From NCBI GenBank assembly GCA_902554325.1, contig CACDOH010000003.1, positions 62,001 through 126,000 of the forward strand: a stretch of 64,000 bases of DNA, in the 5' to 3' direction. The notes under the pieces were generated by a model. The model ran no database searches and was not told the DNA's origin. It saw only the letters and a list, made by a program, of their open reading frames with translations. The translations under genes were made by a program, and so were the position numbers. This document shows, one piece after another, positions 28,680 to 36,765 of this stretch (its first letter is position 1; the number at the start of each line of letters is the position of its first letter). Source of the DNA: an uncultured Pelagibacteraceae bacterium. GTDB taxonomy: Bacteria > Pseudomonadota > Alphaproteobacteria > Pelagibacterales > AG-422-B15.

Positions 28680-30071
28680 TCAAATTTTTAGTATTTCCTT
28701 TAGAGTGCTTACTAAATCCTCTCTAATGACTTCTTTTTGACCTGCTTTAGTTTCTTTCCATTCTTCACGTCCAGTTATATTTTTTGAAATCTCACTTCCC
28801 TCTTTTAAATCTTTAAGTGATATTTTATTATTTTTAATTTCATCATCACCTGCAATTACAACTGCATCAGCTTGCTTGCGATCGCAATATTTAAGTTGCT
28901 TAGCTAAGTTTTTTGAGCCAAAAGAAATCTCGCAGGCCATGCCTGCATCTCTAATTTCAGATGCCATTCGAATATACTCAGATAAATTATTATCTCCTAA
29001 ATTTGCTACAATTACTAAAGGTCTCGATTTAGCTTTAATGAGATCCAACTGCTCTAGAGCGACAATAAGCCTGTCAACACCAACAGAAATGCCAGTAGCG
29101 GGAACGTCCTCTTTCCCAAATCTTGATATCAGTTTGTCATATCTTCCTCCTCCAGCCACTGATCCAAAAACTATAGTTTCACCTTTTGTATTTTTTACAT
29201 CAATTAATAGTTCAGCTTCAAAAATCATACCTGTATAGTAATCCAATCCTCGTACAATGGATGGATCAAATGAAATTGGATAATCTGCAAAATTCTTTAA
29301 ATAAGAGTTAAACTCATCAATATCATCACTCGTTTGCTTCTGGTTGTTCATAAAGTCTAAAATCATTGATGCTTGTTCATCATCAAGACCTACACCTTCC
29401 ATAAAATCACCAGATTTATCTTTCCTACCCTCACATAATAACTCTTTAACACCTTCATCACCTAGACGATCCTTTTTATCTACTGCTCTAAGAATTTTTG
29501 ACTCAACTTCTTTCGAAGCCTTTATTTTCTCAAAAAGACTTGTCCAAATTTTTCTATTTGAATATTTAATTTTAAATTGAGAGTCATTTAAACCAAGTCT
29601 TCTCAAAATATTTACAACCATGACGCATAATTCAGCATCGATTAGATTTGATTGAATTCCAATAACATCTGCATCAAATTGTAAGAATTCTCTGAATCTT
29701 CCAGGCCCTGGCTTTTCATTCCTCCATACTATTCCGGATTGATATCTTTTAAATGGCTTCACTAAATTTTGATAATTCTGTGCAACATATCGTGCTAAAG
29801 GAGCTGTTAGGTCATATCGTAATGATAGCCATTGACCATCTTCATCTTGTAACGAAAAAACTCCTCCACTCGGTCGATCTATATCAGGCAAAAACTTGCC
29901 CAGACTATCAGTGTATTCAATGGATGAAGTTTCTAATTCAACAAATCCAAATTTTTGACACTCTTCCTCTATTACCTCAGTAACTATTTTTCTGAGAGTC
30001 AGGAGTTGTTTCTCACTGTCTTTAAACCCTCTAGGTAAAATAGCCTTGGGTTTATTGTTATTCTTAGTCAT
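28680..30071 (-). CDS. hisS: Histidyl-tRNA synthetase, divergent alphaproteobacterial type
   Basis: A 463-residue class II synthetase. Motif 2 region is RYQSGIVWRNEKPGPGRFREFLQFDADVIG, the histidine-binding motif RGLDYYTGMIFEAE lies near residue 270, and the block LSLRYDLTAPLARYVA (instead of bacterial LRPEGTA) marks the divergent, eukaryote-like branch found in many Alphaproteobacteria. That branch charges tRNA-His without G-1, and such a tRNA lies 1.4 kb away. Start of the minus-strand run hisS-hisZ-hisG. Confidence 0.94.
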   Translation of the reverse strand: MTKNNNKPKAILPRGFKDSEKQLLTLRKIVTEVIEEECQKFGFVELETSSIEYTDSLGKFLPDIDRPSGGVFSLQDEDGQWLSLRYDLTAPLARYVAQNYQNLVKPFKRYQSGIVWRNEKPGPGRFREFLQFDADVIGIQSNLIDAELCVMVVNILRRLGLNDSQFKIKYSNRKIWTSLFEKIKASKEVESKILRAVDKKDRLGDEGVKELLCEGRKDKSGDFMEGVGLDDEQASMILDFMNNQKQTSDDIDEFNSYLKNFADYPISFDPSIVRGLDYYTGMIFEAELLIDVKNTKGETIVFGSVAGGGRYDKLISRFGKEDVPATGISVGVDRLIVALEQLDLIKAKSRPLVIVANLGDNNLSEYIRMASEIRDAGMACEISFGSKNLAKQLKYCDRKQADAVVIAGDDEIKNNKISLKDLKEGSEISKNITGREEWKETKAGQKEVIREDLVSTLKEILKI

Positions 30072-30133
30072 ACGATTCCAATCGTTAGTACGATACTACA
30101 AAGTTAGTTTATTTAATATAAAAAGGGGTTGTT

Positions 30134-30161
30134 GTTCGCTGACGCTTTTTGTTCAGCAAAC
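30134..30161. other. Imperfect hairpin in the hisS/MFS divergent gap
   Basis: GTTCGCTGA, a 10-base loop and TCAGCAAAC form a 9-bp stem with one mismatch, the only structured element in the 214-base gap between hisS (minus) and the MFS gene (plus). It could sit in the 5' leader of either transcript. There is no T tract after it on either strand within the stem-adjacent bases, so it is not a classical terminator. The remaining gap is AT-rich with no recognisable motif. Confidence 0.3.
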
Positions 30162-30285
30162 TTAGATATGAATATGATGATGTGTATAAACAATCATGAA
30201 CAGTGAAATGCCTTATTTATTCAAAAAAGTCAAATTTTTATAATTTTTATTATTAAGTGAAGCCGAAATACTCTATTTTTATTAA

Positions 30286-31485
30286 ATGATTACCACTGAA
30301 AACAGTAGAAAATTAACTGTTATTTATGCTGCGCTTGGCCATCTATTGATGCACATGTTTGCTGCATTTTACTTTGTAATTGTTCTTGCAATTGAAGATG
30401 AGTGGAAATTTTCATATGACGAGCTTTTAAATCTATGGTTTCTTGGGTCTCTCCTTGTTGGCATAGGATCTTTACCAGCCGGATGGATTAGTGATCGATG
30501 GAGCCGTTCAGGAATGATTGCAATTATGTTTTTAGGTCTAGGCATTAGTTCAGTTCTTTGTGGTCTGAGTGGGAATAAATTATCTCTTTTTATTAGTCTA
30601 TCCTTACTTGGCTTATTTTGCTCAATATATCACCCTGCTGGAATATCATGGATAGTTAATACATCAAAAGAAACAGGACGTGCACTTGGCTTCAATAATA
30701 TATTTGGGGGCGTAGGAATTGGATTGGGAGCTTTTTTTGCTGGTATTTTAATTGACCAAATTAATTGGCAAGCTGCGTTTATATTCCCCGGAATAATTTC
30801 TATTCTAACAGGCTTATGTCTCTCATATCATTTGAAATCAGGAAAAATTTCATTGACTAATATTAAATCAGAACAATTTCGAGATAATCCAGAAAAAAAT
30901 CAAATGCTAAAAATTGCGATTATAATGCTTGTAAGTATTACATGTTTGAGTTTTGTATATCAAATTCTTCAAACAAGTTTGCCTAAAGCAATTGATATCA
31001 GACTATCAAACAGCTTAAACCTCTCTACGTCTGAGATTGGATATATTGTAGCTGCTATTTATATTGTAAGTGGTTTAATGAACTACATAGGTGGTATTTT
31101 AACAGATAAATATTCTGAGAAAGTAATTTATGCTATTGGCATCATCGGACAAGGCGGACTTCTTTTATTCATTGTTAGTCTATCAAATTATTGGTTAATT
31201 GTTATCAGTCTCATGATTGTTGCTTTTAATTCAAGTATACTTCCAGCAGAAAATTTATTACTGGCTAAATTCTCGCCAGAAAAATATCAAAGTCTCGTAT
31301 ATGGTATAAAATTCATTGTTTCATTCTCCGTAGGGCCAATAGCCCTAATCCTAATTTCTAGAAGCTATGAAATAAGCGGTGAGTTTGGATTTCTTTATTT
31401 ACTTTTCGGATTTGTAATGATCCTGCTCTTTTTGATCGTACTCACTCTTCCCGTAAAAAAATCATTAGTTGGTACAGCTGGGTAG
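30286..31485 (+). CDS. Major facilitator superfamily transporter
   Basis: A 399-residue membrane protein with about 12 hydrophobic segments and MFS loop motifs (AGWISDRWSRSGMI between helices 2 and 3; GGILTDKYSEKVIY in the second half). It resembles Fsr/NarK-like drug or small-solute exporters only in a general way, so substrate is unknown. The C-terminus (VGTAG) is read from the 3' end of the antisense tRNA-His gene, a 16-base overlap, so the real stop lies inside the tRNA. ATG start; the upstream gap is long enough for its own promoter. Confidence 0.85.
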   Translation: MITTENSRKLTVIYAALGHLLMHMFAAFYFVIVLAIEDEWKFSYDELLNLWFLGSLLVGIGSLPAGWISDRWSRSGMIAIMFLGLGISSVLCGLSGNKLSLFISLSLLGLFCSIYHPAGISWIVNTSKETGRALGFNNIFGGVGIGLGAFFAGILIDQINWQAAFIFPGIISILTGLCLSYHLKSGKISLTNIKSEQFRDNPEKNQMLKIAIIMLVSITCLSFVYQILQTSLPKAIDIRLSNSLNLSTSEIGYIVAAIYIVSGLMNYIGGILTDKYSEKVIYAIGIIGQGGLLLFIVSLSNYWLIVISLMIVAFNSSILPAENLLLAKFSPEKYQSLVYGIKFIVSFSVGPIALILISRSYEISGEFGFLYLLFGFVMILLFLIVLTLPVKKSLVGTAG

Positions 31486-31546
31486 ACTTGAACTACCGAC
31501 CTCCTGGTCCACAACCAGGCGCTCTAACCAACTGAGCTACAGCTGC
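31470..31546 (-). tRNA. tRNA-His (GTG), lacking G-1
   Basis: Minus-strand cloverleaf starting GCAGCTGTAGCTCAG, anticodon stem GCCTGG/CCAGG with loop TTGTGGA (anticodon GTG), T arm GGTAG-TTCAAGT-CTACC, and encoded CCA. The acceptor stem pairs G1 with U72, the discriminator is A73, and the base at -1 is T, so the normal G-1:C73 pair is absent. These are the identity features known for Caulobacter-type tRNA-His. The last 16 bases overlap the MFS stop region on the other strand. Confidence 0.95.
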
Positions 31547-31551
31547 ATAAG

Positions 31552-31627
31552 TGGTGGCTCGAGGTGGATTTGAACCACCGACACAAGGATTTTCAGTCCT
31601 TTGCTCTACCAACTGAGCTATCGAGCC
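31552..31627 (-). tRNA. tRNA-Phe (GAA)
   Basis: A regular cloverleaf on the minus strand: acceptor GGCTCGA/TCGAGCC fully paired, D arm GCTC/GAGC, anticodon stem AAGGA/TCCTT with loop CTGAAAA (GAA), T arm GGTGG-TTCAAAT-CCACC, encoded ACCA end. It is 5 bases upstream of tRNA-His on the same strand, so the two are almost certainly processed from one precursor. Confidence 0.97.
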
Positions 31628-31696
31628 TCACGTTAGTAATGTAAGTCTTTTATTCTATAAGAAGTATTCGTGCAAAGAAAATATTCTTATTGCTAA

Positions 31697-32053
31697 TTAA
31701 TTAAGCTTTTCATTTAGTCTGCTTATCAAATCCTGCACACTTTTTAATGAATTTAATTCATCAGCATCAATCATCAGCTGATAATTATCGTCATTTTTAA
31801 TATAAACGCATGGTAAGTTGATTTGCTTAGGTACAAACTCTAAGTCTTCGAGATGGTCAATGTAATAAAATCTGCTATTAATTTTTAGCGACTTAAGATA
31901 ATTACCCCAAATCTTTTCCTTACCTCGATTGTTATATGTGATAGAGCACAAATGACATTCATATGTACTTGGTGAGATTATTTTATGACCCCAATCTATG
32001 AGTGCATTAAAAATACCACTTTTTGCATTGTAAATAAAAATTAATTCTCTCAT
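31697..32053 (-). CDS. Conserved hypothetical protein with CxxC motif
   Basis: A 118-residue protein starting MRELIFIYNAKSGIFNALIDWGHKI followed by STYECHLCSITYNNRGKE. The pattern (short beta strand, YNA-SG, then CxLC-x-TY) belongs to a small conserved family sometimes labelled GTPase in databases without a P-loop; none is visible here. The CHLC pair could bind metal or form a disulfide, and the later LPCVYIKNDDNYQLMI looks like a beta hairpin. It overlaps maf by 4 bases. Function unknown. Confidence 0.65.
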   Translation of the reverse strand: MRELIFIYNAKSGIFNALIDWGHKIISPSTYECHLCSITYNNRGKEKIWGNYLKSLKINSRFYYIDHLEDLEFVPKQINLPCVYIKNDDNYQLMIDADELNSLKSVQDLISRLNEKLN

Positions 32054-32622
32054 GATTTAATTAGACCTACCGAACCCAATAGATTATTAGTTTGAAACAA
32101 TGGTAAACCAACGACATTTGAATACGAACCATTTATTGACTTGATGAATACTTCAGCAAAGCCCTGAATTTTGTATGATCCTGCAACATTTTGCCATTGA
32201 TTTGTTTTGATGTAGTTATCAATATCTTTTTTATTAAGCAGTTTAAAATTGACTGTAGTTGTAACGCTCCTACTTATAAATTTATTCTTAGTGTCTCGTA
32301 CACACAATACGGTTGAAACGCGATGTCTTCGCCCTGATAATCTACTGAGATTTTTTCTAGCAATATCTTCGTCATTTGTTTTATCTATTATTCTTCTTCC
32401 ACTATAAGCAATAGTATCTGCTGTAAGAATCACAGTATTTTCATGCTTCCCATCAAAGTGCTTCATCTTTTGAGTAGCTATTCGTTTACAGTAATCTAAA
32501 GGCAATTCCTTTTTGTTGATTGTTTCATCAGTATTTGGAGCGATAATTTCATCGGGTTTAATGCCAAGAATTGATAGCAATTCTAACCTTCTAGGAGATG
32601 AGCTGCCTAAAATAAATTTCAA
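32050..32622 (-). CDS. maf: Maf family nucleotide pyrophosphatase
   Basis: A 190-residue Maf/YhdE-type enzyme, hydrolysing non-canonical or modified nucleoside triphosphates. The N-terminal FILGSSSPRRLELLSILG (phosphate-binding SSPRR), ILTADTIAY with the catalytic Asp near residue 70, and SGRRHRVST are the family motifs. It lies 13 bases downstream of infA, the usual alphaproteobacterial infA-maf order. Substrate preference (dTTP/UTP versus m7GTP) is not clear from motifs by eye. Confidence 0.92.
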   Translation of the reverse strand: MKFILGSSSPRRLELLSILGIKPDEIIAPNTDETINKKELPLDYCKRIATQKMKHFDGKHENTVILTADTIAYSGRRIIDKTNDEDIARKNLSRLSGRRHRVSTVLCVRDTKNKFISRSVTTTVNFKLLNKKDIDNYIKTNQWQNVAGSYKIQGFAEVFIKSINGSYSNVVGLPLFQTNNLLGSVGLIKS

Positions 32623-32635
32623 TATATTCTCTTAG

Positions 32636-32854
32636 TTATTTATATCTAAAAATTATTCTACCTTTAGTAAGGTCATAAGGTGTGATCTGAACAAGAACTT
32701 CGTCACCTGCTAAGACTCTAATTCTATTTTTTCTCATTCTACCAGCTGTATGTGCCAGAACTTCATGGCCATTTTCTAGTGCAACTTTAAACATTGCATT
32801 TGGAAGTATATCAGTAACTTTACCTTTAAATTCTAAAATCTCTTCTTTTGACAT
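32636..32854 (-). CDS. infA: Translation initiation factor IF-1
   Basis: A 72-residue single S1/OB-fold protein, exactly the usual length, with [47 protein letters not shown] and the closing RIIFRYK. It binds the 30S A-site during initiation. It starts 3 bases after hisD in the minus-strand run and is followed by maf. Confidence 0.97.
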   Translation of the reverse strand: MSKEEILEFKGKVTDILPNAMFKVALENGHEVLAHTAGRMRKNRIRVLAGDEVLVQITPYDLTKGRIIFRYK

Positions 32855-32857
32855 AAA

Positions 32858-34153
32858 TTATTTTTTTGTAAGCCTATATTCAATTGACCTTGAATGTCCG
32901 TCAAGACCTTCATTATCAGCGATTGTCATAGCACTATTTCCAATTTCTTCAATACCTTCTTTTGTAAATTCAACAAGTGATATTTTCTTTAGAAAGTCAA
33001 ATACTGATAGTCCTGATGAAAATTTTGCACTCCTTGACGTAGGCAATACATGGCTTGGACCAGCAACATAGTCACCTAATGCTTCGGGTGTATTCCTACC
33101 GAGGAATACTGCGCCTGCATTAACAATATATTTAAGAAAATCTCTTGCATTATCAATAGCAAGCTCGAGGTGTTCAGGGGCTAATTGGTTTGAGATATCA
33201 AAAGCCTCTTTAAGATCACGTACAACGATGATTTTACCATTTGATTCCCAGCTTGCTGACGCAATTTCTTTTCTTGGAAGAGACTCTAATTGACTAGGCA
33301 CTTCTTTTTCAACCGCTTCAGCTAATGCCTGATCAGTGGTAATTAGAATGCTTTGAGCACTTTTATCATGTTCAGATTGGGCGATGAGATCAGCAGAAAT
33401 AATTTTTGGATCACTATTCTGGTCAGAAATTACAACTATTTCAGAAGGTCCTGCAAACATATCAATTCCGACAAATCCTGAGACTTGCCGTTTTGCTTCA
33501 GCAACGTAAATATTACCAGGTCCAACGATTTTATTTACAGGTGCTACGCTTTCAGTTCCATATGCCATTGCCGCGACTGCCTGAGAGCCACCCATGCAAT
33601 ATATTTTTTTAATGCCAACAATTTTTGCGGCATATAAAACTGATGGATTAATCTGTCCGTCAGTTAATGGTGTGGACATTACTATATCTTTTACGCCTGC
33701 AACCATAGCCGGTATTGCATTCATAAGAACTGTACTAGGGTAGCTTGCTGTTCCACCTGGTACATAAATCCCTGCTGTTTCCAAAGGCTTCCACATGTAT
33801 CCAAGAGTAGATTTTAGATCATCATTAAAACTTAAATCCTGTGGTAATTGTTTTTCATGGTATATCCTAACTCGATCTGATGCTGTTTGAATAGCCTTGC
33901 ATATCTTTTCAGATAATCCATCTGTCTGCGTGTTGATTGCAGTTTCATCTAAAATGAAGTTTGATTTTGAAAGTTCATTGCGATCAAGTTGATTGGTATA
34001 TTCTATTAAAGCATCATCACCTTTGGTTCTTACATCATTAATTATTTTAACTACAACATCTTTTACATCTTTGTCATCTGACCTATTAGTATTTACTAAA
34101 TTTTCAAATTCCTGTTGAAAGCCTGAATTGCTTGTATTAATTATTTTATTCAT
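32858..34153 (-). CDS. hisD: Histidinol dehydrogenase
   Basis: A 431-residue zinc enzyme that oxidises histidinol to histidine in two NAD-dependent steps. Visible motifs: GGTASYPSTVLMNAIPA, the family signature region IVGPGNIYVAEAKRQV, zinc/catalytic QSEHDKSAQ near residue 257, and APEHLELAI with the catalytic EH near 325. The gene overlaps DUF2948 by 8 bases, in the murA-DUF2948-hisD order typical for the class. Intact. Confidence 0.96.
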   Translation of the reverse strand: MNKIINTSNSGFQQEFENLVNTNRSDDKDVKDVVVKIINDVRTKGDDALIEYTNQLDRNELSKSNFILDETAINTQTDGLSEKICKAIQTASDRVRIYHEKQLPQDLSFNDDLKSTLGYMWKPLETAGIYVPGGTASYPSTVLMNAIPAMVAGVKDIVMSTPLTDGQINPSVLYAAKIVGIKKIYCMGGSQAVAAMAYGTESVAPVNKIVGPGNIYVAEAKRQVSGFVGIDMFAGPSEIVVISDQNSDPKIISADLIAQSEHDKSAQSILITTDQALAEAVEKEVPSQLESLPRKEIASASWESNGKIIVVRDLKEAFDISNQLAPEHLELAIDNARDFLKYIVNAGAVFLGRNTPEALGDYVAGPSHVLPTSRSAKFSSGLSVFDFLKKISLVEFTKEGIEEIGNSAMTIADNEGLDGHSRSIEYRLTKK

Positions 34154-34559
34154 TCACTTGTTCTTCTGTACTCCAAGGGTTTCCTTGATCATCTAATTTG
34201 CACCGAATAATTTCAGTTTCGAGTTTTATAATTGCATCATTTTTGAAAAGCAATTCAATTTCAATATTTTTTGACTTATTGGGATAATAGTTAAAAGTCA
34301 AAAGTTCTAATTTCTTTGATTTGTTCAATTGATCAATATTTTTTGAGTAAACTGATATGACATCCTCAAAGCACAGAACAGCCTTAATACGCTGATTGAC
34401 TTTATTTACGATTTTTTCTTCCCACATAAATCGTGTAATCATTAGAAAAAATGATCTTATTGATGGCAGATATTTAATGTCACTTACTTCAATGAGTCCG
34501 TCCTGCAATATTGTCCCAATAATTTTTAATTCATCAGTATCAATTGCATTCAAATTCAT
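34146..34559 (-). CDS. DUF2948 family protein
   Basis: A 137-residue protein between murA and hisD, where Alphaproteobacteria keep a DUF2948 gene. The pattern LNAIDTDELKIIGTILQDGLIEVSDIKYLP, then FLMITRFMWEE and a C-terminal IRCKLDDQGNPW, agrees with that family. Function unknown; no catalytic motif is visible. It starts 5 bases after murA and overlaps hisD by 8 bases, so it belongs to the same transcript. Confidence 0.83.
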   Translation of the reverse strand: MNLNAIDTDELKIIGTILQDGLIEVSDIKYLPSIRSFFLMITRFMWEEKIVNKVNQRIKAVLCFEDVISVYSKNIDQLNKSKKLELLTFNYYPNKSKNIEIELLFKNDAIIKLETEIIRCKLDDQGNPWSTEEQVNE

Positions 34560-34564
34560 AATTT

Positions 34565-35824
34565 CTACACCCGCTTAATCTCTGCTCCACATGCTTCTAA
34601 TTTAACCTCAATTTGTTCATATCCTCTATCCAAGTGATAGATGCGATTTAGGGTTGTTTCACCTTCAGCTGCTAATCCTGCTAAAATTAAACTTACTGAA
34701 GCTCTTAGATCAGTTGCCATAACTGGAGCCCCTCTAAATCCTGAGCAAGGATTAATAATTGCTCTTTTGCCATTAATTTCAATATTTGCTCCCATTCTAT
34801 TCAATTCAGGTACATGCATGAATCTGTTTTCAAATATGTTCTCGTCTATGACTGACTTAGTTTTAGCCATAGACATTAAAACCATCATTTGCGCTTGAAC
34901 GTCTGTTGGGAAACCAGGATATTCCTTTGTTTGAATTTCAATACCTTCACTAATATTAGATTTATTTACTGTTACACTATTTTCATCAAAAATTATATCA
35001 ACTGGTAATGTCTTTAAAGTCTCTAAAACATTACTAATGTGTTCAATGTCTAAATTTTCTATTTTAAGTCCATCTCCTGCTAATGCTCCAGCTATGATAT
35101 AAGTAACAGCCTCGATACGATCAGGAATAATAGAATAATTTGAGCCGTTCAAAGTTTTTACTCCTTGGATCACAACAGACCTATTGTCACCAAGTTCAAT
35201 TTTTGCTCCCATAGTATTTAAACAATTAATTAAATCAATGACCTCAGGCTCTAACGCGATATTAGAAATTTCAGTTTCACCACTTGCTAATGTCGCTGCC
35301 ATAACAATATTTTCAGTAGCGCCAACAGATACTTTAGGAAGTTTGATCTTATTTCCAGTTAGTCCTTTAGGTGCGCTACATTGAATATATCCTTTTTCCA
35401 ATTCAAAAGTTGCACCGAGCTTTGTAAGTGCGTCTATATGAATATCGATTGGTCGAGCACCTATAGCGCAACCTCCAGGAAGTGATACACTCGCCTCACG
35501 CTTTCTTGCAAGTAAAGGTCCTAGCACTAATATACTTGCTCGCATCTTTCTCACTAAATCATATTCAGCAATAGTTTTTTCTGTATCTGAATATTGAAGT
35601 GTAATAGAATTTTTATTACTTTCACTTTTTGCGACATTAACTCCAAGAGATGATAAAACCAAACTCATAGTTTTTACATCAACAAGATCCGGAACATTTA
35701 AAAGTTCTAATTTTTCATTAGTTAAAATACTAGCAGCCATAATGGGTAGAGCAGCATTCTTTGATCCACTAACAGGAATCACACCCCTTAGAGGTTGTCC
35801 TCCATTTATAACAATTTTCTGCAT
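34565..35824 (-). CDS. murA: UDP-N-acetylglucosamine 1-carboxyvinyltransferase MurA
   Basis: A 419-residue enzyme of the first committed step of peptidoglycan synthesis (UDP-GlcNAc + PEP). N-terminal INGGQPLRGVIPVSGSKNAALPIMAAS is standard; the active-site Cys targeted by fosfomycin is present in SLPGGCAIGARPID near residue 119, and the C-terminal DLRASVSLILAGLAAEG is intact. It follows dcd after 6 bases. Confidence 0.96.
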   Translation of the reverse strand: MQKIVINGGQPLRGVIPVSGSKNAALPIMAASILTNEKLELLNVPDLVDVKTMSLVLSSLGVNVAKSESNKNSITLQYSDTEKTIAEYDLVRKMRASILVLGPLLARKREASVSLPGGCAIGARPIDIHIDALTKLGATFELEKGYIQCSAPKGLTGNKIKLPKVSVGATENIVMAATLASGETEISNIALEPEVIDLINCLNTMGAKIELGDNRSVVIQGVKTLNGSNYSIIPDRIEAVTYIIAGALAGDGLKIENLDIEHISNVLETLKTLPVDIIFDENSVTVNKSNISEGIEIQTKEYPGFPTDVQAQMMVLMSMAKTKSVIDENIFENRFMHVPELNRMGANIEINGKRAIINPCSGFRGAPVMATDLRASVSLILAGLAAEGETTLNRIYHLDRGYEQIEVKLEACGAEIKRV

Positions 35825-35830
35825 TGAATT

Positions 35831-36385
35831 TTATAACTTGGGAAGAGTAACGCCAGTTTGTTTCATGTATTTCCCTTTTCTATCCTTGTAGGAAATCTCA
35901 GGCGGAGCCTCTCCTTTATAGAATAGGAACTGACAGCCTCCTTCATTTGCATATATTTTTGCTGGCAGTGGTGTTGTATTTGAAAACTCTAAAGTTACAT
36001 GTCCTTCCCACTCGGGCTCCAAAGGAGTTACATTAACTATTATTCCACATCTTGCATATGTTGATTTACCTAAACAAACTACTAATACATCTCTTGGAAT
36101 TCTGAAATATTCTACGGTGCGTGCCAGTGCAAATGAATTAGGTGGTATGATGCATTCTTTGCCTGGTCTATCAACAAAGCCTTTATCATCAAAATTTTTA
36201 GGATCAACTAAGGCTGAGTCAACATTTGTAAATATTTTAAAATCTTCAGATACTCTTGCGTCATATCCGTAAGATGACAATCCAAAGGAAATAGTCCCAT
36301 CTTTTTTTTGTCCGTCTACAAAGGGTTCAATCATGCCTTGTTCTAAAGACATTTTTTTAATCCAGTTATCAGACATGATGGTCAT
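35831..36385 (-). CDS. dcd: dCTP deaminase
   Basis: A 184-residue trimeric deaminase giving dUTP from dCTP. The [16 protein letters not shown], catalytic [27 protein letters not shown] and [33 protein letters not shown] blocks are all intact; the catalytic Glu is in EPEWEG. ATG at 36385 is given; a second ATG three codons later (36376) is equally plausible. It starts one base after the stop of a 43-residue small ORF, suggesting translational coupling. Confidence 0.95.
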   Translation of the reverse strand: MTIMSDNWIKKMSLEQGMIEPFVDGQKKDGTISFGLSSYGYDARVSEDFKIFTNVDSALVDPKNFDDKGFVDRPGKECIIPPNSFALARTVEYFRIPRDVLVVCLGKSTYARCGIIVNVTPLEPEWEGHVTLEFSNTTPLPAKIYANEGGCQFLFYKGEAPPEISYKDRKGKYMKQTGVTLPKL

Positions 36386-36386
36386 T

Positions 36387-36518
36387 TTATTTTTCTTCTT
36401 TCTTTCGTTGATATTCTTTTCTTTTCCTTAAATTCTGTCTCAAAGCTTCAGATAGTCGTTCAGTATCATTAAGCTTTTTATTCTTTTGCTCTTCCTTCGA
36501 GGAACTGTTTGATTTCAT
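36387..36518 (-). CDS. Small basic protein upstream of dcd, 43 aa (not in ORF track)
   Basis: An unlisted minus-strand ORF starting ATG at 36518 and ending one base before dcd. It reads [20 protein letters not shown] and continues [23 protein letters not shown]. The [13 protein letters not shown] core resembles small alphaproteobacterial basic proteins with an LR-NL-RRK pattern found near murA. An AGGG sits about 10 bases before the ATG. It overlaps the 62-residue upstream ORF by 41 bases in a different frame. Function unknown; it looks like one long basic helix, possibly RNA- or DNA-binding. Confidence 0.55.
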   Translation of the reverse strand: MKSNSSSKEEQKNKKLNDTERLSEALRQNLRKRKEYQRKKEEK

Positions 36519-36666
36519 CTTTATTCAACCCTGCTTTTTTAAGCTCTTTAACAAGTTTTTCTTCTTCTTTTTTATCTGTATTATCAGCTTGTTTGGACTC
36601 TCTTTTCTGCTGTTTTGCCATCGCGCGCTCTCCGCGTTTAGACTTGTAATCGTGATGAATGCCCAT
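36478..36666 (-). CDS. Small charged protein, 62 aa
   Basis: The track lists 83 residues from 36729, but an ATG at 36666 with GGAG seven bases upstream (cggagataattATG) is the better start, giving MGIHHDYKSKRGERAMAKQQ and a highly charged continuation ending [20 protein letters not shown]. The N-terminal HHDYKSKRGERAMAKQ stretch looks conserved-protein-like and the C-terminal helix resembles a short helix-turn. No family recognised. It overlaps the 43-residue ORF and heads the small protein-small protein-dcd-murA run. Confidence 0.6.
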   Translation of the reverse strand: MGIHHDYKSKRGERAMAKQQKRESKQADNTDKKEEEKLVKELKKAGLNKDEIKQFLEGRAKE

Positions 36667-36765
36667 AATTATCTCCGTGAATTGCGCTACTTTATACAAT
36701 TTTTTTATAGGATTCTCTAGTAAAAACAAGGAGTGCTATTGAAGGATTATTTTCTAAGCTTATTG

